DNA of 64,000 nucleotides from Azohydromonas australica DSM 1124 (lineage in GTDB: Bacteria > Pseudomonadota > Gammaproteobacteria > Burkholderiales > Burkholderiaceae_C): assembly GCF_000430725.1 (NCBI RefSeq), contig NZ_KE387203.1, forward strand, positions 146,236 through 210,235, read 5' to 3'. The notes under the pieces were generated by a model that was given only the letters and a program-made list of their open reading frames with translations, had not been told where the DNA came from and made no database searches. Shown in pieces: positions 9,800 to 21,132 of this stretch. Each line of letters opens with the position of its first letter. Positions within the stretch are counted from its first letter, which is position 1. Position numbers and translations under genes: made by a program.

Positions 9800-11106
9800 C
9801 GCGGTTGGCTGCGCTGGTCCACGATCACCTGCATGCCGGGCTGCAGCTGTTCGCTGCGCACCTCGGTGCGGCGGCCATCGCTGGCGCCGGTGCTCACGCT
9901 CACGGACACGGGGCGGCCCTCCTGCAGCAGCCACAGCGTCTTGGTGCCCCCGCCGCCGGCGGCGTCACCGGCCTGCTTGCGCGCGCCGCGCGGCATGCGC
10001 GGCATCAGCACCGAGGCCACGCCACCGCCCCCGCCGCTGGGGCCGGCGCCGTCCTGCGGTGCGCTGGGCAGCGCGGGCGCGAAGCGCAGCGCCTGGTTGG
10101 GCACCAGCAGCACGCCGCGGCGCGGCTCGCCGCGGATGGTGGCGCTGGCCGTCATGCCCGGGCGCAGCGACAGGTCCTGGTTGGCGACGTCCAGCAGCGT
10201 CGGGTAGGTGACGACGTTGTCGGTAGTCGTGGAGCCGTAGGCCACGCGCGTCACGGTGGCGGGGTAGCGGCGCTGCGGCCAGGCGCTGACGCTGAAGTCC
10301 GCCTCCTGCCCCACGCGCAGCGAGCCCACGTCGGCCTCGTCCACGTTGACCTGCAGCCGCATCCGGCTCAGGTCCTCGGCCAGCGTGAACAGCGTCACCG
10401 CCTGCAGCGAGGCGGCCACGGCGTTGCCCGGGTCCACGGTGCGGGTGAGGATCACGCCGTCGATGGGCGCGCGGATGGCGGTCTTGCCCAGGTTGGTCTC
10501 GTCGATGAGCACCTGCGCCTGCGCGTCCGTCACCGCCGCGCGCGCGGCGTTGAGGTCGGCCTGCGCGCGCGAGACGGTGGCGCGCGCGGTGTCGAGCTCG
10601 GCCGCCGACGGCACCTTGCCGCCGGACAGGCGCGCGACCTCCTCGTAGCGGGTGAGCTGCGCCTGCGATTCCTTGAGCGTGGCCTCCACCTGCGACACCT
10701 TGGCGCGGTTGGAGGCCAGCGTGGCGCGCGAACGTTCGAGCTGGCCCTGCAGCCGCGTGCGGTCCAGCTCCACCAGCACCTGCCCCTTCTTCACCTGGTC
10801 GTTCACGTCCACCAGCACGCGGGCCACGGTGCCGGAGAGCTCGCTGCCGATGTTCACCGTGCGAGTGGGCTGCAGCGTGCCGTTGGCGCTGACGCTGAGC
10901 TGCAGGTCGCCGCGCGTCACGGGCTCGGTGACGTACACCGGCGCGGCCTGCTGCGCCTCGCGCTTCTGCCAGGCCAGGCCGCCGGCCACGGCGGCGGCCA
11001 GCACGGCCACGGCCAGCCACGGCGTGGTGCGGCGCCACCAGGGGCGCGGCTTGGCGTCGGCGCCGAGCAGCGATTCGAGGTCGGAGGCGTTGTCTTGGGC
11101 TTTCAT
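9796..11106 (-). CDS. Periplasmic adaptor of tripartite efflux pump (MacA/HlyD family)
   Basis: 436 residues: an N-terminal membrane anchor (WLAVAVLAAAVAGGLAW), lipoyl half-motifs (IGSELSGTVARVLVDVNDQVKKGQ and IRAPIDGVILTRTVDPGN), a coiled-coil hairpin between them (about residues 100-190), and a beta-barrel and membrane-proximal end. An insertion near residues 340-385 is rich in Gly, Ser and basic residues. The stop overlaps the ATPase start. It bridges the inner-membrane permease and the outer-membrane factor encoded just upstream. Confidence 0.92.
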
Positions 11107-11186
11107 GGAGGCGTTTCCGGGTCGGAAAGGTCGGCTGGCCGCGGCGATCGGGCGTGATCCGGGGGCCGCGGCCGGCGCGTGTTCGG

Positions 11187-12617
11187 TCAGGGCGTGGCCG
11201 CCGTGGCGGTGTCCGGCTGCCAGCCGCCGCCCAGCGCCTTGTAGAGGCGCACGTGGGCGACGGCGGCGTCGGCCTGCGCGGCGGCCAGGTTGTCCTGCAG
11301 GGCAAGCTGGGTGCGCTGGGTCTGCAGCACAGTCTGGAAGTCCACCAGCCCGCCGCCGTACTGCTGGGTCGCCAGCAGCGCGGCGTTGGCGGCGGCCTCG
11401 GCGGCGCGGCCCAGCGTGGCCAGGCGCTCGCGGCTGCTGCGCACTTCCACCAGCGCGTCCTCCACTTCCTTGAGCGCGTTCAGCGCCACGGCCTGGAGGT
11501 TGGCGCCCGACTGCTGCGCCGCGGCCTGCTGGGAGCGCACCTGGGCGTTGATGGCGCCGGCGTCGAACACCGGCAGCGACAGCCCGGCAAGCAGCGAGCT
11601 GACCACGGCGCCGGGGCCGGTGAGCCCGCCCACGGTCAGCGCGCTCAGGCCCAGCGAGCCGCTGAGGCGGAAGGTGGGGTAGCGCGCGGCGTCGGCCTGC
11701 GTGACGCGGGCCAGCGCGGCGCGCACCCGCGCCTCGGCCTCCCGGATGTCCGGGCGCTGGCGCAGCGTGTCGGTAGGCAGGCTCTGCGCCAGGTCGGCCG
11801 GCGCGGCGGGAATGGGCGCCGCGCGCTCCAGCGCCGGCAGGCCCGGCGGGCGGCCGGTGAGCACCGCCAGCGCGCTGGCGAACTGGGCCAGCGAGAGCTG
11901 CAGCGCGGGGATCTGCGCCTGCGTCTGCTCGGCGGCGGCGCGCGCCTGCTCGGCTTCCAACGAGGTGGCCAGCCCGGCCTGCAGCCGCCACTGGGCGATC
12001 TGGAAAGTTTCCTGCTGGCTCGCGAGGTTGGCCTGGGCGATGGCCAGGCGCGACTGCAGGCCGCGCAGCGTGATCAGGTCCACGGCGACCTCGGCGGCCA
12101 GCGACACCTGCACGTCGGCCAGCGACAGCGCGGCGGCGGCGACGTCGGCCTCCGAAGCCGTCACGCCGGCGCGGGTGCGGCCGAAGAGGTCGGGCTCCCA
12201 GGCCGCGTCGAAGCCGGCCTGGAACTGGTTGCTGCTGGCGTTGCGCGCGCGGCTGCGCCCGGCCGAGGTCGAGGCGCCCACGTTGGGATAGAGCCCCGAC
12301 GCCGCCAGGTCGCGCAGCGCGCGCGCCTGGCGCAGCGCCGCCTGGGCCGAGGTGACTTGCGGGTTGGCGCGCAGCGCCTCGTCCACGAGGGTGGGCAGCA
12401 GCGGGTCGCCGAAGCGGGACCACCAGGCGGCTTCAGCGCGGGGCGTGGCGGCGGCGGCGCTGGTGCCGAGCTGGACCGCGGAGGCGGCGCTGGTGGGGAT
12501 GGGCGCCGCATTGGCATCTGCGGGCGGCCGCAGCGCCGCGCAGCCCGACAGCAGCGCCACCGCCGCCAGCGCCAGGACCTGCGGCAACGGACTGAGGGAG
12601 GACACGGATTGCTTCAC
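11187..12617 (-). CDS. Outer-membrane efflux lipoprotein (NodT/OprM family)
   Basis: 476 residues. A signal peptide ends in the lipobox LLSGC, so the mature N-terminus is probably lipidated. The protein then has the two-fold repeated OEP domains (coiled-coil and barrel) with family landmarks WWSRFGDPLL, LRQRPDIREAEARVRAA and QYGGGLVDFQTVLQTQR. It is the first gene of a four-gene cluster and supplies the trimeric exit duct; the RND pump at 54.9-59.3 kb has no outer-membrane gene of its own and might share this one (inference). Confidence 0.93.
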   Translation of the reverse strand: MKQSVSSLSPLPQVLALAAVALLSGCAALRPPADANAAPIPTSAASAVQLGTSAAAATPRAEAAWWSRFGDPLLPTLVDEALRANPQVTSAQAALRQARALRDLAASGLYPNVGASTSAGRSRARNASSNQFQAGFDAAWEPDLFGRTRAGVTASEADVAAAALSLADVQVSLAAEVAVDLITLRGLQSRLAIAQANLASQQETFQIAQWRLQAGLATSLEAEQARAAAEQTQAQIPALQLSLAQFASALAVLTGRPPGLPALERAAPIPAAPADLAQSLPTDTLRQRPDIREAEARVRAALARVTQADAARYPTFRLSGSLGLSALTVGGLTGPGAVVSSLLAGLSLPVFDAGAINAQVRSQQAAAQQSGANLQAVALNALKEVEDALVEVRSSRERLATLGRAAEAAANAALLATQQYGGGLVDFQTVLQTQRTQLALQDNLAAAQADAAVAHVRLYKALGGGWQPDTATAATP

Positions 12618-12697
12618 GCCATGCAGTCTGACAGCGCGATGTGGCGAGGCTGCTGCGCGTCCTTTGCTGCAGCGTAAAGACGGCGCTCAACCCGGCC

Positions 12698-13867
12698 TCA
12701 AGGCCCCGCCCCCGCCTGCAGCCGCCACGTCCCGTTCTCGACGCGCACCATCACGCGCGCACGCTGGTCCAGGCCGAGGTGGTCGGTGGGGGTCATGGTG
12801 AAGAGGCCGTGCGCGCCGGGCATCTCGTGCACGGCTTCGAGCGCGTCGCGCAGCGCGGCGCGGAACTCGGCGCTGCCGGGCTGCGCCTTCTTCAGCGCCG
12901 CCGGCAGCGCGGTGGTCAGCAGGAGTCCGGCGTCCCAGGCATGCGCGCCGAAGGCGGACAGCGTGCCCTTGCCGTACAGGCCTTCCCAGAGCGTCACGTA
13001 GGTCAGCGCGCTCTTCTTCACCGGGTGCGCCGCGGGCAGCTGCTCTGCCACCAGCACCGGGCCGGCGGGCAGGTACGTGCCCTCCACGTCCTTGCCGCCG
13101 ACACGCAGGAAGTCGGCATTGGCCACGCCATGCGTCTGGTAGAAGCGGCCGGTGTAGCCGCGCTCGCGCAGCGTCTTCTGCGGCAGCACGGCCGGGGTGC
13201 CGGCCGCGGCGACGAGGACGGCCTCGGGCTTGACGGCCAGGATCCTGAAGGCCTGGATGGCGACGGAAGCGTCGGTGCGCGCATAGCGCTCGTTGGCCAC
13301 CACCTTGATCTTGCGCAGCGCCGCGGCGCGGCTGAACTCCTGGAACCAGCCCTCGCCGTAGGCATCGGCAAAGCCGATGAAGGCCACGTTGCGCACGCCC
13401 TGGGCGGCCATGTGCTCGGCGATAGCCTGCGACATGGCGCTGTCGTTCTGCGGCGTCTTGAACACCCAGCGCCGCCGGGCGTCCATGGGCTCGACGATGC
13501 GGGCGCTGGCGGCCAGGGAGAGCATGGGCGTCTGCGACTCGGCCGCCACCTCGATCATCGCCAGCGAGTTGGGCGAGGTGGTGGAGCCCAGGAGCACGTC
13601 CACCTTGTGCTCGCCCACCAGCTTGCGCGCGTTGGCGACGGCAGTGGTGGTGTCGGAGGCGTCGTCGAGCACCAGGTAGTTGATCTTTTGCCCGGCCACC
13701 ACCGAGGGCAGCAGCGCGATGGTGTTGCGCTCCGGAATGCCCAGCGAGGCGGCCGGCCCCGTGACCGAGAGCGTCACGCCGACGTTGACGTCGGCCTGCG
13801 CCAGCGCGGTCGCCAGCAGCGCGGCAACCAGGACGGCGAGTTTCGGCGTCGGCTTCTTCATGGGCAT
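12698..13867 (-). CDS. Periplasmic ligand-binding protein, branched-chain amino acid type
   Basis: About 389 residues with a Sec signal peptide (KKPTPKLAVLVAALLATALAQA) followed by a type I periplasmic binding fold of the LivJ/LivK family (Peripla_BP_6), as shown by VNVGVTLSVTGPAASLGIPERN and the DDASDTTTAVANARKLV segment. Two in-frame ATGs (13867 and 13861) are possible; GGAG lies 4 and 10 nt upstream respectively. No permease or ATPase genes adjoin, so it is an orphan binding protein. The ligand could be an amino acid or an aromatic or organic acid; the sequence does not decide. Confidence 0.88.
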   Translation of the reverse strand: MPMKKPTPKLAVLVAALLATALAQADVNVGVTLSVTGPAASLGIPERNTIALLPSVVAGQKINYLVLDDASDTTTAVANARKLVGEHKVDVLLGSTTSPNSLAMIEVAAESQTPMLSLAASARIVEPMDARRRWVFKTPQNDSAMSQAIAEHMAAQGVRNVAFIGFADAYGEGWFQEFSRAAALRKIKVVANERYARTDASVAIQAFRILAVKPEAVLVAAAGTPAVLPQKTLRERGYTGRFYQTHGVANADFLRVGGKDVEGTYLPAGPVLVAEQLPAAHPVKKSALTYVTLWEGLYGKGTLSAFGAHAWDAGLLLTTALPAALKKAQPGSAEFRAALRDALEAVHEMPGAHGLFTMTPTDHLGLDQRARVMVRVENGTWRLQAGAGP

Positions 13868-14088
13868 CGGTCTCCGGGGCGCGGAACGGCGTGCGCCGGG
13901 AAGAACAACCCCGGCCGTCCTGCTGCAGGACGCCATTGTCACCCCTGACGCTGGGGGGTTCTCCCGGGCCGGACTGCCGGCTTGCACCGCAGCGAAGCAC
14001 CGGTCATCCCGGTGCCTGAACGAAGGGCACGGCCGCCCTGCCTGGGCTTGGAGTTTGCTGCACTGCACACAAACCCTGTCTGCCACCC

Positions 14089-14775
14089 ATGCCCGCCCTG
14101 CTCATCTCGCCCCACCTCGACGACGCCGTCTTCGGCTGCGGCCAATGGCTGAGCGCCCATCCGGGCACGCGCGTGGCGACGGTGTTCGCGGGGCTGCCGG
14201 CCGACGGCGGCGTGCGCACCGACTGGGATGTGCGCTGCGGCTTCGGCAGCGCCCGCGAGGCGGTGCTGGCCCGGCGCGAGGAAGACCGCGCCGCGCTGGC
14301 GCTGCTGGGCTGTGAGCCGTGCTGGCTGGACTTCGGCGACAGCCAGTACGGCGCCACGCCCACCGTCGAGGCCGTGGCCGGGGCGCTGTCGCCGCTGCTG
14401 GAGCGCCAGGGCGAGGACGACGCCTTCGTGTTCCCGCTGGGCCTGTTCCATTCGGACCACCACCTGGTGCACGAGGCCTGCATGGCGGCGTGGCGGCGCC
14501 ATCCGCGCCCCGCATTGATGTACGAGGACGCGCTCTACCGCGGCATTCCGGGGCTGCTGCAGCAGCGGCTGGCGGAGCTGCTGCGGCAAGGGCTGCAGCT
14601 CACGCCAACCAAGGAGAAGCCCGTCGAGGCGGCGGCGCCCAAGGCGCGCGCGGTGCAGTGCTACGCCAGCCAGCTGCGCGCCTTCGGCCCCGGCGGCTAC
14701 GACGACACGGCCCGCCCCGAGCGGCGCTGGCGCTTCGAGATCCACGAACCACAAGCTGCCGAGGAGACCTCATGA
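14089..14775 (+). CDS. PIG-L family deacetylase
   Basis: 228 residues. The zinc-site motif PHLDDAVFGCG (residues 8-18, equivalent to PHPDD) and the later HSDHH motif define the PIG-L/LmbE fold, whose characterised members remove N-acetyl groups from GlcNAc conjugates (for example MshB, BshB and GPI synthesis). No signal peptide, so cytosolic. Its TGA overlaps the ATG of the next gene (ATGA), giving a coupled operon with a GT2 glycosyltransferase and a radical SAM protein. The actual substrate is unknown. Confidence 0.9.
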   Translation: MPALLISPHLDDAVFGCGQWLSAHPGTRVATVFAGLPADGGVRTDWDVRCGFGSAREAVLARREEDRAALALLGCEPCWLDFGDSQYGATPTVEAVAGALSPLLERQGEDDAFVFPLGLFHSDHHLVHEACMAAWRRHPRPALMYEDALYRGIPGLLQQRLAELLRQGLQLTPTKEKPVEAAAPKARAVQCYASQLRAFGPGGYDDTARPERRWRFEIHEPQAAEETS

Positions 14776-15686
14776 AGAACACGGACCCGCGCGTGAGCGT
14801 GGTGGTGCTCACCCACAAGCGCCCGCAGGAGCTAGAGCGCACGCTGCGCCACCTGGAGGCGTTGCCCGAGGCGCCGGCGCTGATCGTGGTGGACAACGGC
14901 GCCTCGCCGGCCACGGCCGAGGTGGTGCGGCGCTTCGAGCGCGCGCAGCTCGTGTGCTGTCCCGGCAACTTGGGCGCGGCCGGGCGCAACCACGGCGTGG
15001 AACTGGTGCGCACGCCCTACGTCGCCTTCTGCGACGACGACACCTGGTGGGAGCCCGGCGCGCTGGCGCGGGCGGTGGCGGTGCTGGACATGTATCCGCG
15101 CCTGGGCGTGCTCAACGCGCAGGTGCTGGTGGGTCCGGAGAACCGGGTCGATCCGGCCTGCAAGAGCATGGCCGCCAGCCCGCTGGACTCGCGCGGCCTG
15201 CCCGGGCCGCGGCTGGTGAGCTTCATGGCCGGCGCGGTGGTGATGCGGGCGCAAGCCTTCCGCGAGGCCGGGGGCTACGAGCCGCGCTTCTTCCTGGGCG
15301 CGGAAGAAGTCCTGCTGGGCCAGGACCTGATGGCCGCGGGCTGGGACATGGCCTACGTGCCGGCGGTGCAGACGCACCACCACCCCTCCCCGGCGCGCGA
15401 CCGCCGCGCGCGCCAGATCGTGACCACGCGCAACCGCTTCTGGCTGGCGTGGCTGCGGCTGCCGTGGCGGCTGGCCTGGCACGAGACGCGCAAGGTCTGG
15501 CGTGACGGCCGGGCGCAAGGCGTGCTCGGCGCGGCGCTGTGCTCGGCCCTGGCGGGGTTGCCCTGGGCGCTGGCGCGCCGGCGCGTGCTGCCGCGGGCGG
15601 TGGTGGAGATGGTCGTGAAGGTGCACGGCGGGCCGCCGCCCGCGCGGCGGCAGCGCCTGGCCGTCCTGCCGGGAGCGCAACGCTGA
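14772..15686 (+). CDS. Glycosyltransferase family 2
   Basis: 304 residues. The N-terminal GT-A fold has the nucleotide-binding start VSVVVLTHKRPQELERTL, VVDNG, NLGAAGRNHG and the metal-binding CDDDTWW (DXD-type). After the catalytic core the C-terminal third is basic, with a hydrophobic stretch (ALCSALAGLPWALA) that may attach it to the membrane. Overlaps both neighbours by a few bases, so expression is tightly coupled. Donor and acceptor sugars cannot be inferred. Confidence 0.9.
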   Translation: MKNTDPRVSVVVLTHKRPQELERTLRHLEALPEAPALIVVDNGASPATAEVVRRFERAQLVCCPGNLGAAGRNHGVELVRTPYVAFCDDDTWWEPGALARAVAVLDMYPRLGVLNAQVLVGPENRVDPACKSMAASPLDSRGLPGPRLVSFMAGAVVMRAQAFREAGGYEPRFFLGAEEVLLGQDLMAAGWDMAYVPAVQTHHHPSPARDRRARQIVTTRNRFWLAWLRLPWRLAWHETRKVWRDGRAQGVLGAALCSALAGLPWALARRRVLPRAVVEMVVKVHGGPPPARRQRLAVLPGAQR

Positions 15687-16786
15687 TGGCCGCCCCGCTG
15701 CACGAGGCCGCGCTGCCGCAGGCCGAACGCTCGCCGGTGACGTTGCCACCGCAACAGGGAGCCCTCCCAACCGCGGCGCCGGCGACTTCGGACGTGGACC
15801 TCCATCCCCCACTGCCGCGCTTCGCGCAGATCGAGCCGGTGGGCCGCTGCAACCTGGCCTGCCGCATGTGCACCGTGAACGACCGCGGCGACGAGGTGGC
15901 GGAGCTGTCGCTGGAGCGCTTCACCCGGCTGCTGGACCAGATGCAGGGGCTGCAGGAGCTGCACCTGCAGGGGCTGGGCGAGCCGATGCTGCATCCGCAG
16001 TTCTTCGACATGGTGGCGCTGGCGGTGGCGCGCGGGATCCGCGTCTCGGCGAACACGAACCTCACGCTGCTGACGCCGGCGCGCGCGCGTCGCTGCGTGG
16101 ACAGCGGGCTGAGCGCGCTGTCGGTGTCGCTGGACGGCGCCAGCGCGGCGGTCTACGAATCGATCCGGCGCAAGGCCAATTTCGGGAAGGTGGTGCGCAA
16201 CCTGGGCCGGCTGATGTCGGCGCGGCAGGAGGCCGGCAGCGCGCTGGAGGTGCGCGGCGTGATGGTGCTGATGCGCCACAACGCGCACGAGCTGCCGGCG
16301 CTGCTGCGGCTGCTGCACGCGCATGGCGTGCCGGAACTGCTGGTGCAGCGCCTGTCCAGCGACCTGCAGCAGCCGGAGCTGCCGGGGCGCTACATCCCCA
16401 TCCGCAGCTACGTGAACGAGCACGAGATTTCAGAAGCCGAGCTGCCGGCGCTGGAGACGCTGTTCGAAGAGTCGCGCGCGCTGGCGGCGGAATTGGGCCT
16501 GCGGCTGAACCTGCCGCGGCTGCGTCCGCGCACGACACGATCGTCGAGCGGGCCGCGCTGCGACTGGCCCTGGGAGCAGCTCTACATCACCGCCGCCGGG
16601 CAGATGCTGCCCTGCTGCATGGCCGCGAGCGCCGACCGCGCCAGCTTCGGCGACGTGTTCGAGTCGGACCAGGGGCTGCAGGCGCGCTGGCACGGCGAGC
16701 AGGCGGTGGCGCTGCGCGCCGCGCTGGCGGCGGACGAGCCGCCGAGCCTGTGCCGCTCCTGCGCGCTGTACCGCGGGATGTTCTGA
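15686..16786 (+). CDS. Radical SAM protein with SPASM-like C-terminus
   Basis: 366 residues. The cluster motif CNLACRMC (Cys55, Cys59, Cys62) binds the 4Fe-4S that cleaves SAM; QGLGEPMLHP is the GGE-like segment. C-terminal cysteines (RCDW, LPCCM and LCRSC) fit a SPASM/twitch auxiliary cluster, usual in enzymes acting on peptides or on large or carbohydrate substrates. A low-complexity leader of ~40 residues precedes the core. The ATG overlaps the GT2 stop (TGATG). No precursor peptide gene was found next to it, so a peptide substrate is not supported. Confidence 0.9.
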   Translation: MAAPLHEAALPQAERSPVTLPPQQGALPTAAPATSDVDLHPPLPRFAQIEPVGRCNLACRMCTVNDRGDEVAELSLERFTRLLDQMQGLQELHLQGLGEPMLHPQFFDMVALAVARGIRVSANTNLTLLTPARARRCVDSGLSALSVSLDGASAAVYESIRRKANFGKVVRNLGRLMSARQEAGSALEVRGVMVLMRHNAHELPALLRLLHAHGVPELLVQRLSSDLQQPELPGRYIPIRSYVNEHEISEAELPALETLFEESRALAAELGLRLNLPRLRPRTTRSSSGPRCDWPWEQLYITAAGQMLPCCMAASADRASFGDVFESDQGLQARWHGEQAVALRAALAADEPPSLCRSCALYRGMF

Positions 16787-16857
16787 CACCGGCTTGCGTT
16801 CCGGGCTCAAGGAGGCTTGCTGAAGGACTCCGTCCGGGCTGCGGCTTTTGCGGCACC

Positions 16858-16887
16858 AAAAAGAAAAGCGGCCCACAAGGGGCCGCT
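16858..16887 (-). terminator. Rho-independent terminator after tRNA-Cys
   Basis: On the minus strand an 8-bp perfect stem (AGCGGCCC / GGGCCGCT) is followed by TTTCTTTTT. It ends the tRNA-Gly/tRNA-Cys unit and lies 71 bp from the stop of the radical SAM gene that arrives from the other side. Confidence 0.88.
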
Positions 16888-16913
16888 AAGTATTTGATGT
16901 CTTTGGAGTTCTT

Positions 16914-16987
16914 TGGAGGCGCGGGGCGGAGTCGAACCGCCCTGGACGGATTTGCAATCCGCTGCATAACCGCTTTGCTACCGCGCC
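16914..16987 (-). tRNA. tRNA-Cys (anticodon GCA)
   Basis: The minus strand gives acceptor GGCGCGG/CCGCGCC, D-arm TAGCAAAGCGGTTATGCA, anticodon loop TTGCAAA (anticodon GCA) and T-arm GGCGGTTCGACTCCGCC, with CCA encoded. It is 74 nt long and follows tRNA-Gly. Confidence 0.96.
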
Positions 16988-16995
16988 GCTGCATG

Positions 16996-17021
16996 AAAAA
17001 GGGAAGCCGGGGCTTCCCTTT
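16996..17021 (-). terminator. Hairpin with U-tract between tRNA-Gly and tRNA-Cys
   Basis: A perfect stem (AAGGGAAGCC / GGCTTCCCTT, 2-nt loop) is followed on the minus strand by TTTTTC, which looks like a complete intrinsic terminator. Because it sits between two tRNAs in the same unit, it could reduce tRNA-Cys relative to tRNA-Gly, or serve as a processing signal. Confidence 0.7.
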
Positions 17022-17026
17022 GGGAT

Positions 17027-17102
<76 letters not shown>

Positions 17103-17141
17103 GTGGTCTTCGCGTTGCATTGCTGCTCAGCGAAGACTCGC

Positions 17142-17171
17142 AGTATATACCGCTTTTCTGGACCTGCGCAA
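17142..17171 (-). promoter_or_regulatory. Sigma-70-type promoter for the tRNA-Gly/tRNA-Cys unit
   Basis: Minus strand -35 TTGCGC (17166-17171) and -10 TATACT (17142-17147) with 18-bp spacing. The predicted start near 17135 gives a ~33-nt 5' leader before tRNA-Gly. The promoter begins 9 bp after the lon stop codon. Confidence 0.65.
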
Positions 17172-17179
17172 GCCTTTTT

Positions 17180-19609
<2,430 letters not shown>

Positions 19610-19632
19610 GGGTTCCTCTCTTTCTCAGGCCC

Positions 19633-19660
19633 ACTTGGGGCCCGAGCATTCATTTGCAAG
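19633..19660 (-). promoter_or_regulatory. Heat-shock (sigma-32-type) promoter for lon
   Basis: Minus strand: CTTGCAA (19654-19660), 13-bp spacer, CCCCAAGT (19633-19640), close to the sigma-32 pattern CTTGAA-N13/14-CCCCATNT. It sits 24 bp upstream of the lon start. This fits the known heat induction of lon in other proteobacteria; the match is by eye. Confidence 0.55.
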
Positions 19661-19709
19661 CGGGAACGGCCGCCGCCGTGTCGGAGATCAGAAAGAAACG
19701 AGGGTGGTC

Positions 19710-20972
19710 TCAGGCACTGGCCTTCTGCTCGCGGTAGACGAGCAGCGGCTTGGCCCCCTCTTCGATGTTGTGTTCGTCCACCACCACCTTGGCCACGCCG
19801 TCGAGGTTGGGCAGGTCGAACATGGTGTCGATGAGGGCGTGCTCCATGATCGAGCGCAGGCCACGTGCGCCGGTCTTGCGCGCCAGCGCCTTGCGCGCGA
19901 TGGCCGACAGCGCCGAGGGACGAAGCTCCAGCTCCACGCCGTCCATGCCGAACAGCCGCTGGTACTGCTTGAGCAGCGCGTTCTTGGGCTCGGTGAGGAT
20001 CTGCACCAGCGCGTCCTCGGTCAGCTCGCCCAGCGTGGCGACCACCGGCAGGCGGCCAACCAGTTCCGGAATCAGGCCGAACTTGATGAGGTCTTCAGGT
20101 TCCGCCTCGCGGAACAGGTCCGACACGCGCTTCTCGCTCTTGCTGTGGACCGTGGCGGCGAAGCCGATGCCCGACTTCTCGGTACGGTTCTGGATCACCT
20201 TCTCCAGTCCGTCGAAGGCACCGCCGCAGATGAACAGGATGTTGGTCGTGTCGATCTGCAGGAAATCCTGGTTCGGATGCTTGCGCCCGCCCTGCGGCGG
20301 CACGCTGGCCATGGTGCCTTCCACCAGCTTGAGCAGCGCCTGCTGCACGCCTTCGCCGGAGACGTCGCGCGTGATGCTGGGGTTGTCGGCCTTGCGGCTG
20401 ATCTTGTCGATCTCATCGATGTAGACGATGCCGCGCTGCGCACGCTCGACGTCGTAATTGCAGTTCTGCAGCAGCTTCTGAATGATGTTCTCGACGTCCT
20501 CGCCCACGTAGCCGGCCTCGGTCAGCGTGGTGGCGTCGGCGATGACGAAGGGCACGTTGAGCAGCCGCGCCAGCGTCTGCGCCAGCAGCGTCTTGCCTGA
20601 GCCGGTGGGGCCGATGAGCAGGATGTTGCTCTTGCTGAGCTCCACCTCCTCCTTGCCGCCGCCCATGTGCTTCAGACGCTTGTAGTGGTTGTAGACCGCC
20701 ACGGCCAGCGTGCGCTTGGCCACTTCCTGGCCGATCACGTACTGGTCGAGGCTGGACTTGATCTCGCCTGGGGTGGGCAGGTCGGACTTGGCGGACTTGG
20801 CGGCGCCTTCAGGCGGCACCTCGTCACGGATGATGTCATTGCACAGCTCGATGCACTCGTCGCAGATGAACACCGAGGGGCCGGCAATGAGCTTCTTCAC
20901 CTCGTGCTGGCTTTTGCCGCAGAACGAGCAATACAGCACCTTCTCGCTCGAAGCGCCTTTTTTGTCGGCCAT
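19710..20972 (-). CDS. clpX: ClpX, ATPase subunit of the ClpXP protease
   Basis: 420 residues. N-terminal zinc-binding domain (CSFCGKSQ ... CDEC, residues 15-40), AAA+ module with Walker A GPTGSGKT, pore loop GYVGEDVE, Walker B VYIDEIDK and the arginine-finger region, then the C-terminal small domain. It recognises tagged substrates, unfolds them and feeds ClpP. Gene order clpP-clpX-lon is the standard arrangement. Confidence 0.97.
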   Translation of the reverse strand: MADKKGASSEKVLYCSFCGKSQHEVKKLIAGPSVFICDECIELCNDIIRDEVPPEGAAKSAKSDLPTPGEIKSSLDQYVIGQEVAKRTLAVAVYNHYKRLKHMGGGKEEVELSKSNILLIGPTGSGKTLLAQTLARLLNVPFVIADATTLTEAGYVGEDVENIIQKLLQNCNYDVERAQRGIVYIDEIDKISRKADNPSITRDVSGEGVQQALLKLVEGTMASVPPQGGRKHPNQDFLQIDTTNILFICGGAFDGLEKVIQNRTEKSGIGFAATVHSKSEKRVSDLFREAEPEDLIKFGLIPELVGRLPVVATLGELTEDALVQILTEPKNALLKQYQRLFGMDGVELELRPSALSAIARKALARKTGARGLRSIMEHALIDTMFDLPNLDGVAKVVVDEHNIEEGAKPLLVYREQKASA

Positions 20973-21033
20973 GGAATTTAGGGTCGCAAGTGCGCGTTAA
21001 GGGGGGTCGGGTCAATGATAGTGCAATGGGAAA

Positions 21034-21061
21034 CGGGGCTCTCCGTGTCCAGAGAGCCCCG
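21034..21061 (-). terminator. Stem-loop between clpP and clpX
   Basis: A 9-bp perfect stem (CGGGGCTCT / AGAGCCCCG, 10-nt loop) is followed on the minus strand by TTTCCC, so the U-tract is poor. It lies between two co-directional genes and may be a weak terminator or an mRNA-stabilising element that sets the clpP:clpX ratio. Confidence 0.45.
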
Positions 21062-21132
21062 TCGCCCAAGGTGCCTAAGAAGCCACGCCAAGCGCCGTTT
21101 CCTCTGTGAAAACGGCACGCGGCGGGCTGCAG

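Noticed and set aside
15686..16786. Radical SAM/SPASM gene as a peptide-maturase (RiPP) locus
   Set aside because: No short Cys- or Gly-rich precursor frame with a good ribosome site was found beside it, and its partners act on sugars.
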